From assembly GCA_028680875.1 (NCBI GenBank), contig JAQUJQ010000092.1:1-6528 (forward strand): a DNA stretch of 6,528 nucleotides. Reading direction: 5' to 3'. This document shows positions 1 through 5,802 of the stretch, one piece after another; positions within the stretch are counted from its first letter, which is position 1, and each line of letters begins with the position of its first letter. The stretch is from Eubacteriales bacterium. Its GTDB lineage: Bacteria; Bacillota; Clostridia; Peptostreptococcales; Anaerovoracaceae. Under the pieces are notes generated by a model that had not been told where the DNA came from, searched no databases, and was given only the letters and a program-made list of their open reading frames with translations. A program made the translations under genes and the position numbers.

Positions 1-1
1 A

Positions 2-160
2 AAAAATTTATGGAAATGGGATTACAGGATCAGCCTGTGCAAACAAGATGCGGGTAAAGAGGATAACCTGGAAGGCTTTTTACGTTTTTCAAGAGAGTTA
101 GATTTTTTAGCAAAGACTTTTCCTATGAAAGATATGAGAAAGGAGAGTAAAGAATCATGA
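2..160 (+). CDS. C-terminal end of an upstream operon protein, possibly CpaF/TadA-type ATPase (partial, 5' end outside window)
   Basis: An open frame enters from the left edge and stops with TGA at 158-160, giving the last 52 residues of a protein. It begins KNLWKWDYRI and ends KDMRKESKES. The fragment is charged, has no membrane helix and contains no Walker or other catalytic motif, so the sequence alone does not identify it. Its stop overlaps the start of the TadB-like gene as ATGA (157-160), the usual sign of translational coupling within an operon. In Tad/Flp loci the gene just before tadB is normally the secretion ATPase CpaF/TadA, and an aromatic LWKWD-type stretch near the C-terminus fits that loosely. 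The ATPase call is therefore an inference from gene order. That this is real coding sequence is well supported by the intact frame and the ATGA overlap. Confidence 0.6.
   Translation, partial: KNLWKWDYRISLCKQDAGKEDNLEGFLRFSRELDFLAKTFPMKDMRKESKES
139..145 (+). promoter_or_regulatory. Shine-Dalgarno site of the TadB-like gene
   Basis: AAAGGAG lies 11 bases before the ATG at 157, a slightly long spacing. Together with the ATGA overlap it supports ATG 157 as the start and suggests that translation is partly coupled to the preceding gene. Confidence 0.6.
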
Positions 161-1107
161 CGGTAACCGAAGGACTGGCCGTTCTTTGTACAGCTTTATT
201 CTATATAATATTTCTTGTCGGACTAATTTTGATTAATGCGGATTTGTTGCTTTCCTTTTATAACCGATGGCGAATGATCTGGAGGCTGAAAGCAAGGAGG
301 CAGGCATATAAAACTGAAGATGGTTTTGATAGATGGTTAAATCAAGCAATGCTGACCACATTTGGCAGACCTGTTTCATCGAAGCTGTTTCTTATTGGAG
401 TGGCCGGATTGTTCTTGCTGGTCTTTCTTATAAGCGTAAATACCTTGACTCTAATATCTGCGTTTACTGTGGCAACCATAACCGGATTTCTTCCTTGGCT
501 ACTGCTTTTTATTCGTCTGGTGGAAGTAAGGCAACGAGGTAGTTATGAGGGGGAACGTTTAGTTGCTGAATTCTTGCGTCAATATAGGATAACAGGTTAT
601 AACGTGTTTGAAACCATCGAAAGAGTTATGGATATAAAAAGGGATATACGAATCAGCGGCAAACTTATGTTTAAGCTGTTGCTTGAATTAAGGGATACAG
701 GAAATCCGATAAAAATTAAAAAGGCAACCGATAATTTTGCTTACGCCATTCATACCAATTGGAGCCGTATGTTAGCTCATAATATTTATATTGCAGCTTA
801 TAAAGGAACCAATGTGTCCTTGGCAATTGAGGATATTCTGATTCAACTGAGGGAAGCAAGGAGCATGGTGGAAGATCGAAAGAGATTAAATAGTGAGGCT
901 ATCAGAATGACCTTTTACATGATTCCGGTTATTTATGGTACTACAGTATTAATGACTGTTCGCTATCTGGGTTTACCTTTTGGTCAATTTCTACACAATC
1001 AGTTTTATACAGAAGAAGGCCTTATTCTCTTTTTAGTGATTATATTTTTATTTGTTGGGAATACCGGACTCCTTTCCTTTATAACCAATCAGCGTCTTGA
1101 TTATTAA
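157..1107 (+). CDS. TadB-like type II secretion system F-domain membrane protein
   Basis: This 316-residue protein is predicted to be one of the two inner-membrane platform proteins of a Tad/Flp-type pilus or secretion machine. Such proteins link the cytoplasmic ATPase to pilin insertion in the membrane. Hydrophobic segments lie near residues 7-30, 77-98 and 100-121. A long cytoplasmic, amphipathic and charged T2SSF-type region follows at about 123-250, and two further membrane helices lie near 251-270 and 287-310. This arrangement and length match TadB (about 300 residues). The start ATG overlaps the upstream stop (ATGA). The TadC-like gene begins 10 bases after this stop. The assignment rests on topology, length and neighbours, since T2SSF proteins have weak sequence motifs. 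It could equally be named by the generic label type II secretion system F family protein. Confidence 0.75.
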   Translation: MTVTEGLAVLCTALFYIIFLVGLILINADLLLSFYNRWRMIWRLKARRQAYKTEDGFDRWLNQAMLTTFGRPVSSKLFLIGVAGLFLLVFLISVNTLTLISAFTVATITGFLPWLLLFIRLVEVRQRGSYEGERLVAEFLRQYRITGYNVFETIERVMDIKRDIRISGKLMFKLLLELRDTGNPIKIKKATDNFAYAIHTNWSRMLAHNIYIAAYKGTNVSLAIEDILIQLREARSMVEDRKRLNSEAIRMTFYMIPVIYGTTVLMTVRYLGLPFGQFLHNQFYTEEGLILFLVIIFLFVGNTGLLSFITNQRLDY

Positions 1108-1112
1108 GGAGG
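1106..1112 (+). promoter_or_regulatory. Shine-Dalgarno site that sets the TadC-like start at GTG 1118
   Basis: AAGGAGG is followed five bases later by GTG at 1118. The in-frame TTG at 1097 lies before this site, inside the previous gene, and has no ribosome-binding site of its own. GTG 1118 is therefore the better start. The site overlaps the TAA stop of the TadB-like gene (1105-1107). Confidence 0.8.
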
Positions 1113-1117
1113 TTTTT

Positions 1118-1774
1118 GTGAATTATAATATTATAGTTTATTTAGCAATACTGACAACAGCGGGAACGGGTGCCGTTCTAACCTGGAGTAATTATTACAA
1201 ACGGAAGCTAATGAAGGCGAGGCGTTGGCGTTTGCCTTTTTACTCAAAAAAACTTAACGATTACTTTCCTATATCATTTTTTAAAGCCATTATTGATAGA
1301 AGAAGAAAGGAAAAGATGGACCTGGAAATCTATGAAGGGATTTCATTTCTTCGTAATATGACTGCTATGGGTAGGGGTAGTTTAGTCAGCTCGGATACAG
1401 TGGTTGAGCTGCTTACTGATCATGGAGGAATTCTATTCCCAATTTATGGGAAGATGCTTCAATTACTTCGTCAAAATCAAAAGGAAAGAGCTATTCACTA
1501 TTTTTCCGAGATAGTGGGAACGGAGATCAGTAAAGATTTTGCCAGGCTATTGATTCAGTGGGATGAAATAGACCCAAATGAATTAATGGAAAACCTATTA
1601 TCTCATCAAAAAAATATTAAAGAGACTAGATTGACGATCCGGAAGAGACAGAATGAAGTGATCAGTGATCTTATCTACCTCCCTGTGGTCATTAATATAA
1701 TGCTGATCTTTATTAATTTTATCTATGTGGGCTATTTCATTGATCAGAAGGAAATGTTAGCTATGTTGCTATAG
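1118..1774 (+). CDS. TadC-like type II secretion system F-domain membrane protein
   Basis: This 218-residue protein starts at GTG and is the likely second platform subunit paired with the TadB-like protein. An N-terminal membrane helix lies at about residues 4-22 and is followed by a basic stretch rich in Lys and Arg. A mostly helical cytoplasmic region fills the middle, with a strong hydrophobic C-terminal segment at about 184-208. The cytoplasmic part includes a run resembling the helical T2SSF repeat (EGISFLRNMTAMGRG through the QNQKERAIHYFSEI region). It is shorter than a typical TadC (about 270-320 residues), so one membrane helix may be missing or degenerate. The start was moved downstream from TTG 1097 because of the AAGGAGG at 1106-1112. 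The next gene begins 31 bases after the stop. The call depends on topology and on adjacency to the TadB-like gene. Confidence 0.68.
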   Translation: MNYNIIVYLAILTTAGTGAVLTWSNYYKRKLMKARRWRLPFYSKKLNDYFPISFFKAIIDRRRKEKMDLEIYEGISFLRNMTAMGRGSLVSSDTVVELLTDHGGILFPIYGKMLQLLRQNQKERAIHYFSEIVGTEISKDFARLLIQWDEIDPNELMENLLSHQKNIKETRLTIRKRQNEVISDLIYLPVVINIMLIFINFIYVGYFIDQKEMLAMLL

Positions 1775-1805
1775 CAATAAGAAGTGTAAGAAAGGAAGTA
1801 AGAGT

Positions 1806-1949
1806 ATGAAACAGATAATCGTGATGATTTCCATGATCGTATTGGGTATTGCCATTGCCAGCTTTGTGATTGGTTTTAAGGCTCCTGCAGAAACCGTGGC
1901 AAATAAAGCCGTGTCCGAACTGACATGGGAAGGGTTGTATGGTGAGTAA
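1806..1949 (+). CDS. 47-residue single-helix membrane micro-protein, pilin-like candidate
   Basis: This small gene reads MKQIIVMISMIVLGIAIASF at its N-terminus, one membrane helix spanning about residues 4-24. A short polar tail of about 22 residues follows and ends in TWEGLYGE. It has a clear ribosome-binding site (AAAGGAAG, 1791-1798) seven bases before ATG and lies between the TadC-like gene and a similar 48-residue gene. Its size and position are those of a Flp pilin in Tad loci. However, it lacks the usual class III prepilin leader: there is no basic leader ending in Gly before the hydrophobic core and no Glu at +5. It may therefore be an unprocessed or divergent pilin-like subunit, or a small membrane scaffold protein. 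Its reality is supported by the start site, the spacing and its similarity to the next gene. Its function is inference. Confidence 0.75.
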   Translation: MKQIIVMISMIVLGIAIASFVIGFKAPAETVANKAVSELTWEGLYGE

Positions 1950-1959
1950 GAACCGTAAT

Positions 1960-1972
1960 AAGGAGGGAGGAG
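1960..1972 (+). promoter_or_regulatory. Doubled Shine-Dalgarno site before the 48-residue gene
   Basis: AAGGAGGGAGGAG contains two overlapping strong anti-16S matches (AAGGAGG and GGAGGAG), ending six bases before ATG 1979. It is the strongest ribosome-binding region in this operon segment and suggests high translation of the 48-residue protein. Confidence 0.75.
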
Positions 1973-1978
1973 AACCAG

Positions 1979-2125
1979 ATGAAGCAAATTATCATCATGA
2001 TGGCAATGGTTATGCTGGGTGTGGCTTTGTTCACCCTGATTGCAGGTAGAGATGAGGGTTCAATCCTTAATGTGATGAAGGGGATTTGGGAGCAGGAAAT
2101 TCAGATTAGGACCGGCTCTCCGTAA
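1979..2125 (+). CDS. 48-residue single-helix membrane micro-protein, paralogue of the preceding gene
   Basis: The protein begins MKQIIIMMAMVMLGVALFTL, one membrane helix covering about residues 4-22. A charged segment (GRDEGS) and an amphipathic tail containing IWEQEIQIR follow. It shares the MKQII start, helix length, LG at positions 13-14, total length and a Trp-Glu in the tail with the 47-residue gene upstream, so the two look like products of an old tandem duplication. The start is set by a doubled Shine-Dalgarno at 1960-1972. Like its neighbour it has no canonical prepilin cleavage motif. The strong ribosome-binding site would suit an abundant structural subunit, such as the main Flp-like pilin, but this is inference. 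No enzymatic motif is present. Confidence 0.78.
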   Translation: MKQIIIMMAMVMLGVALFTLIAGRDEGSILNVMKGIWEQEIQIRTGSP

Positions 2126-2139
2126 AGAAAGGGAAAACA

Positions 2140-2562
2140 GTGAAACAATTAATTGTACTTGCTGCAGTCCTCCCTCTGATGCTGATATTTTTGGCTCAGT
2201 ATACCTTGGATCAAAAGAATAACGCCATAATAAGTACATTGCAGCAACAGGTGTATACAGCCAAAGAGAAAGCAAAGCAAGAGGGCTGTTTTACAGAAGA
2301 GATTAAAAGGGAATTAAGGGATCAAATTAGTTTTGATTTGGGCATTGAGAGTGAGGAGATACTGATTATAGCAACTGAAACCAGACAATACAGGATAAAC
2401 TATTTTGATGAGCATGGAAAGCGCGGGCTGATCCATTATCGGGTGTCTGTTCCCATCGACCGAGTAATGGCAGGCGGACGGTTGCTTGGGATTCAGAAGG
2501 AAAAGAATAGAACCCTCTTTACGGTTGAGGGCAGTACCGCCAGTGAGCGTCTTCCGGAGTAG
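2140..2562 (+). CDS. 140-residue membrane-anchored pseudopilin-like protein
   Basis: The GTG start is preceded by AAAGGG (2128-2133) at a spacing of six bases. The N-terminus MKQLIVLAAVLPLMLIFLAQ repeats the MKQ(I/L)I plus membrane-helix design of the two micro-proteins before it. A helical stretch rich in Gln, Lys and Glu follows (about residues 24-64, with a lone Cys at 50). The rest is a predicted beta-rich domain (about 70-130) containing YRINYFDEHGK and IHYRVSVPIDRV. The plan of one N-terminal helix, a long amphipathic helix and a small globular domain resembles TadE-like and other pseudopilins, and suggests a minor subunit facing outside the membrane. I do not recognise a named family with certainty. 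It is separated from the previous stop by 14 bases and followed 23 bases later by the TadE-like gene. Confidence 0.75.
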   Translation: MKQLIVLAAVLPLMLIFLAQYTLDQKNNAIISTLQQQVYTAKEKAKQEGCFTEEIKRELRDQISFDLGIESEEILIIATETRQYRINYFDEHGKRGLIHYRVSVPIDRVMAGGRLLGIQKEKNRTLFTVEGSTASERLPE

Positions 2563-2585
2563 TATTAGCCTGTAGGAGATAAGAA

Positions 2586-3008
2586 ATGAAGGTGTTAATT
2601 GTTTTTATCGGTCTGTTAATTGTCAATGTAACGTTTGTTATTTATCAGGGGGATTTAGGCCGTTACATACATTTGCAAACCTTTCTTAAAGCAGCAGCAG
2701 AAGAATGTGCCGCAGGGGCAGCTCTTTACTATGATGAAGAAGCATATAGCCATGGTACTATGATTATTAATCAGAAAGAAGCTATAAGATATACAGACTA
2801 TATCGTAGAAAAAGCAACCCGGATACTGGACCTGGAAGAAGGAGAAAACCTCTCATATGAAATGGAGATTGATAATTGGGAAAGATCACCCACAGTTGCT
2901 GTGACTTTGCAACTTACCACAAGGGACCTGTTCCGGCTTCCATTTTTAAAGGTGGAACAGGTGGTCCGCAGTGCCAAATACCAACTTGCCGATTATGAAA
3001 GGCAGTGA
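2586..3008 (+). CDS. TadE-like pseudopilin
   Basis: This 140-residue protein has one N-terminal membrane helix (about residues 2-20). An amphipathic helix rich in Ala follows with the core LKAAAEECAAGAALYY (about 34-49, one Cys at 41), and then a domain of predicted strands (about 90-120). The Ala-rich helix just after the anchor is characteristic of TadE/TadF-type pseudopilins, which act as minor pilins in Flp pilus assembly. Clostridial versions are sometimes filed under DUF4320-like families. The start ATG has AGGAG at 2574-2578 with seven bases of spacing. The gene's 3' end overlaps possible starts of the next gene, so the two are co-transcribed. The N-terminal MKVLIV resembles the MKQ(I/L)I starts of the three previous proteins. 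The family assignment is moderately sure. Confidence 0.75.
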   Translation: MKVLIVFIGLLIVNVTFVIYQGDLGRYIHLQTFLKAAAEECAAGAALYYDEEAYSHGTMIINQKEAIRYTDYIVEKATRILDLEEGENLSYEMEIDNWERSPTVAVTLQLTTRDLFRLPFLKVEQVVRSAKYQLADYERQ

Positions 3009-3021
3009 TACAATAAGGGCC

Positions 3022-3849
3022 ATGAAGCAGGAATACACATTAAATATAAATAAAAAAAGTCGGATTTGGGAACTCGATTTTATCAGGGGATTCTGTATTA
3101 TTCTTATGATCATGGATCATACCCTTTATGATTTGGCTTATATTTTTAAAGATGTTTGGTTTGAAGATGATACAGGGGGCTTTTGGTATTGGATTAGTGA
3201 TTTAGCTAAAACCTTTTATTTTCCTTGGATTTTAAGAGATCTTGTTTGGGGATTGGTTGTTTTTCTCTTTATTTTTATTTGTGGAATCAGTTGTTCATTT
3301 AGTCATTCTAATTTAATAAGAGGCCTGCGGTTGGGTGTGGTTGCCTTTGCTCTTACCATATTTACCTGGGGTTTGGACTGGTTCACCGGACAGGAAAATC
3401 AATTTACCATACGTTTTGGGATCCTTCATATGCTGGCAGCATCTATTTTGTTATATTGTTTTCTACGTAAATTGGGGTTAGTTACCATGCTTGTAGTGGG
3501 TCTGCTTGTGATTGCTACAGGGATTTATTTTTCTTATTTCCCTCTGGAAACCCCAATGGATAATATCGGTGTTTTGATTCATACAACCTCAGCCTTCTAT
3601 TCTGCCGACTACTTCCCTTTATTGCCTTGGTTCGGTTACTTTCTAATAGGAGCTGCAATAGGCCCCCGGCTTTATGAGGACCGTAAATCTTATTTTCTAA
3701 GGTATGGAAAGGATGGATGGATGAGCCCTATTCTGTTCGCCGGTCGTCATTCACTTATCTTTTATATTTTACACCAACCGGTGATCTATGGGATACTGAC
3801 ACTTGTCGGTGTTATTTTACACAAAAGTGTGTTGTATATGGGTTCTTGA
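3022..3849 (+). CDS. HGSNAT/DUF1624-family membrane acyltransferase
   Basis: This 275-residue multi-pass membrane protein is related to heparan-alpha-glucosaminide N-acetyltransferase, whose animal member moves acetyl from acetyl-CoA across a membrane to an amino sugar. Family features visible, numbered from ATG 3022, are ELDFIRG at 17-23 followed by an IMDH helix (His33), the helix FLFIFICGIS at 81-90, RFGILHMLA at 131-139 (His136), FPLLPWFGYFLIG in the C-terminal half, and GRHSLIFYILHQP at 241-253. About seven to eight membrane helices are expected. The bacterial substrate is unknown; a cell-surface glycan is plausible. The start is uncertain. ATG 3022 fits the usual short tail before RIWELD, but its AAGGG is only two bases away. 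ATG 2995 lacks a ribosome site, and GTG 2971 has AGGTGG six bases upstream but would overlap the TadE-like gene by 38 bases. Translational coupling to that gene is likely. Confidence 0.82.
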   Translation: MKQEYTLNINKKSRIWELDFIRGFCIILMIMDHTLYDLAYIFKDVWFEDDTGGFWYWISDLAKTFYFPWILRDLVWGLVVFLFIFICGISCSFSHSNLIRGLRLGVVAFALTIFTWGLDWFTGQENQFTIRFGILHMLAASILLYCFLRKLGLVTMLVVGLLVIATGIYFSYFPLETPMDNIGVLIHTTSAFYSADYFPLLPWFGYFLIGAAIGPRLYEDRKSYFLRYGKDGWMSPILFAGRHSLIFYILHQPVIYGILTLVGVILHKSVLYMGS

Positions 3850-3879
3850 CAAACAATATGGTATCGTTATAATTATAAT
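3846..3879 (+). promoter_or_regulatory. Consensus sigma-A promoter for thrS
   Basis: A perfect -35 box TTGACA (3846-3851) is followed after 16 bases by a perfect -10 box TATAAT (3868-3873). A second TATAAT follows directly at 3874-3879. The -35 box overlaps the TGA stop (3847-3849) of the acyltransferase gene. The transcript would start near 3880, leaving a leader of roughly 95 bases before the thrS ATG. This indicates that thrS is transcribed independently of the upstream pilus operon. Confidence 0.85.
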
Positions 3880-3916
3880 ATCTATAAAAAATACTACTAA
3901 ATGCGATGAAGAGGTA

Positions 3917-3949
3917 AAGCATTGTATTTTACAATTGCTTGTTTTTTTT
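3917..3949 (+). terminator. Intrinsic terminator in the thrS leader
   Basis: AAGCATTGTA (3917-3926) pairs with TACAATTGCTT (3930-3940), giving a ten-pair stem with one bulged base and a TTT loop. G and then eight T residues (3942-3949) follow. It lies after the thrS promoter and before the thrS start, so it can end read-through from the upstream operon and would also act on the thrS transcript itself, as an attenuator. The stem is AT-rich (three G-C pairs), so termination may be incomplete. No T-box AGGGTGG element is present in this leader, which is too short for a standard T-box riboswitch. Confidence 0.7.
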
Positions 3950-3977
3950 ATAAATAAAAAATATGGAGGATAATTAA

Positions 3978-5747
3978 ATGAATAACGTGGAATTACAGGA
4001 AAATTCGCAGGAATATAAAACCTTTCAAGCCGATAAAGAGAGTGAAGTTTTCCGTCATACCACTTCTCATATTTTGGCCCAGGCAGTAAAACATTTATTC
4101 CCGGATGCCAAACTGGGAATTGGACCTGCTATTGAAAATGGTTTTTATTATGATTTTGATCTGGAGCACCGATTTACAGAAGAAGATCTTACTGCTATTG
4201 AGAAAGAAATGAAGAAGATTGCTAAGGCCAATTTACCCTTGGAACGGTTTGAATTGCCCAGGGAAGATGCCATAAATTTTATGCAAGAGAAGGGTGAGCC
4301 TTATAAAGTGGAATTGATTAATGATCTTCCTGAGGATGCGGTCATCTCATTTTATAAGCAGGGAGATTTTACAGACCTTTGTGCCGGGCCGCACAAAGGA
4401 TCTACCGCTGCTATTAAAGCTTTTAAGCTGACCAGCGTAGCCGGTGCTTATTGGAGAGGCAACGAGAAAAATAAAATGCTCCAGAGAATCTACGGGACTT
4501 CTTTTCCCAAGCAAAAGATGCTGAATGAATATTTGGCCATGTTGGAAGAAGCGAAGAAACGGGACCACAGAAAAATCGGCAAGGAAATGGATCTCTTTGC
4601 AATTTATGAGGAGGGACCCGGCTTTCCTTTCTTCCTGCCCAGAGGAATGAATATTCGGAATGAGTTGGAAGCCTTTTGGAGAAAATCACATGCCGAGAGG
4701 GGTTATGAGGAAATAAAAACTCCACTAATCTTATCAGAGGCTCTTTGGCATACATCCGGACACTGGGACCATTATCAGAACAATATGTACTTTACTAAAA
4801 TTGACGAAGGTGATTTTGCAATTAAACCTATGAATTGCCCCGGGGCACTTTTAGTTTACAAGCGAAAGATGTACAGTTACCGGGATTTTCCGATTCGATT
4901 AGGTGAATTGGGTCAAGTACACAGACATGAGCTTTCCGGAGCTTTACACGGTCTCATGAGAGTTCGTACCTTTACACAGGATGATGCCCATATTTTTATG
5001 CTGCCGGAACAAATCAAGGAAGAGATCGTTGGCGTTATTGACTTTATAGACTATGTATACAAGCTTTTCGGTTTTAAGTATCATGTGGAGCTTTCTACCC
5101 GGCCTGAAGATGCCATGGGAAGTGAAGAAGACTGGGAGCTGGCCACCAACGGACTCAGAGAAGCCTTAGAGGAAAAAGGGATGAAATATATTGTCAATGA
5201 AGGAGACGGAGCCTTCTATGGTCCCAAGATTGATTTTCATCTGGAGGATTGCATTGGAAGAACTTGGCAATGTGGAACCATCCAACTTGATTTCCAGATG
5301 CCCCAGCGTTTCGATTTGACTTATGTGGGAAGCGATGGAGAAAAACACAGACCTGTAATGATTCATCGGGTCATCTTTGGAAGCATAGAAAGATTCATCG
5401 GTATCTTAATCGAGCACTTTGCAGGAAAGTTCCCACTTTGGCTGGCACCGGTTCAAGTTAAAATATTGACAGTAACTGAAAAGTTTAATGAATACGCATA
5501 TAAACTGGAAAACATTTTTAAAGAAAAAGGCTTGCGCGTTGAAGTAGACGGGCGTAATGAAAAAATCGGTTATAAAATAAGAGAGGCAAGAAATCAGAGA
5601 GATCCATATATTTTGGTCGTTGGAGAAAAAGAGGTGGAATCTGGAACTGTATCTGTACGTTCCAGCAAGGAAGGCGAGCTGGGCGAAATGGCCGTTTCAG
5701 AATTTATTGCCAGGCTTTGCAGGGAGATTGAAGCCAGGGCGAACTGA
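3978..5747 (+). CDS. thrS: Threonyl-tRNA synthetase lacking the TGS domain
   Basis: This 589-residue cytoplasmic enzyme charges tRNA-Thr with threonine using ATP. The editing domain is intact, with the HxxxH pair His27/His31 and the DLCAGPH site with Cys135 and His139, which removes mischarged serine. The class II catalytic core has the zinc ligands Cys287 (in PMNCPG), His338 (in DDAHIF) and His463 (in MIHR), and the motif 2 Arg316 in HRHE. These lie at a near-constant offset of 46-48 from their E. coli ThrS counterparts. A C-terminal anticodon-binding domain starts near residue 490 (WLAPVQVKILTV). Only 26 residues precede the editing HxxxH, so the N-terminal TGS domain (about 60 residues in E. 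coli ThrS) is missing. No in-frame extension restores it. The start ATG has TGGAGGA (3964-3970) seven bases upstream. It has its own promoter and leader terminator. Confidence 0.98.
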   Translation: MNNVELQENSQEYKTFQADKESEVFRHTTSHILAQAVKHLFPDAKLGIGPAIENGFYYDFDLEHRFTEEDLTAIEKEMKKIAKANLPLERFELPREDAINFMQEKGEPYKVELINDLPEDAVISFYKQGDFTDLCAGPHKGSTAAIKAFKLTSVAGAYWRGNEKNKMLQRIYGTSFPKQKMLNEYLAMLEEAKKRDHRKIGKEMDLFAIYEEGPGFPFFLPRGMNIRNELEAFWRKSHAERGYEEIKTPLILSEALWHTSGHWDHYQNNMYFTKIDEGDFAIKPMNCPGALLVYKRKMYSYRDFPIRLGELGQVHRHELSGALHGLMRVRTFTQDDAHIFMLPEQIKEEIVGVIDFIDYVYKLFGFKYHVELSTRPEDAMGSEEDWELATNGLREALEEKGMKYIVNEGDGAFYGPKIDFHLEDCIGRTWQCGTIQLDFQMPQRFDLTYVGSDGEKHRPVMIHRVIFGSIERFIGILIEHFAGKFPLWLAPVQVKILTVTEKFNEYAYKLENIFKEKGLRVEVDGRNEKIGYKIREARNQRDPYILVVGEKEVESGTVSVRSSKEGELGEMAVSEFIARLCREIEARAN

Positions 5748-5802
5748 AAAGTTTGAAAGAAGTAGCAGAACCGGCACAGGTCAGGCAGGCGCAAAACAGT
5801 GT

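Noticed and set aside
333..542. A 69-codon + strand frame inside the TadB-like gene.
   Set aside because: It is an out-of-frame shadow of a well-supported gene, with no family resemblance.
2949..2964. AAGGTGGAACAGGTGG resembles a T-box AGGGTGGNACCGCG element upstream of thrS.
   Set aside because: It lies inside the TadE-like coding region, about 900 bases before the thrS promoter, lacks the CGCG end, and no terminator or specifier stem surrounds it.
3901..3957. Short leader peptides in the thrS leader (two- and three-codon ATG frames, and an 11-codon TTG frame at 3922 that runs through the terminator).
   Set aside because: The ATG frames have no ribosome site, and the TTG frame has only a partial AGAGG match and a single Thr codon, so a threonine attenuator peptide is not supported.
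4347..4755. - strand frames of 73 and 110 codons opposite thrS.
   Set aside because: They are antisense shadows of a highly conserved coding sequence with no ribosome sites or recognisable domains.
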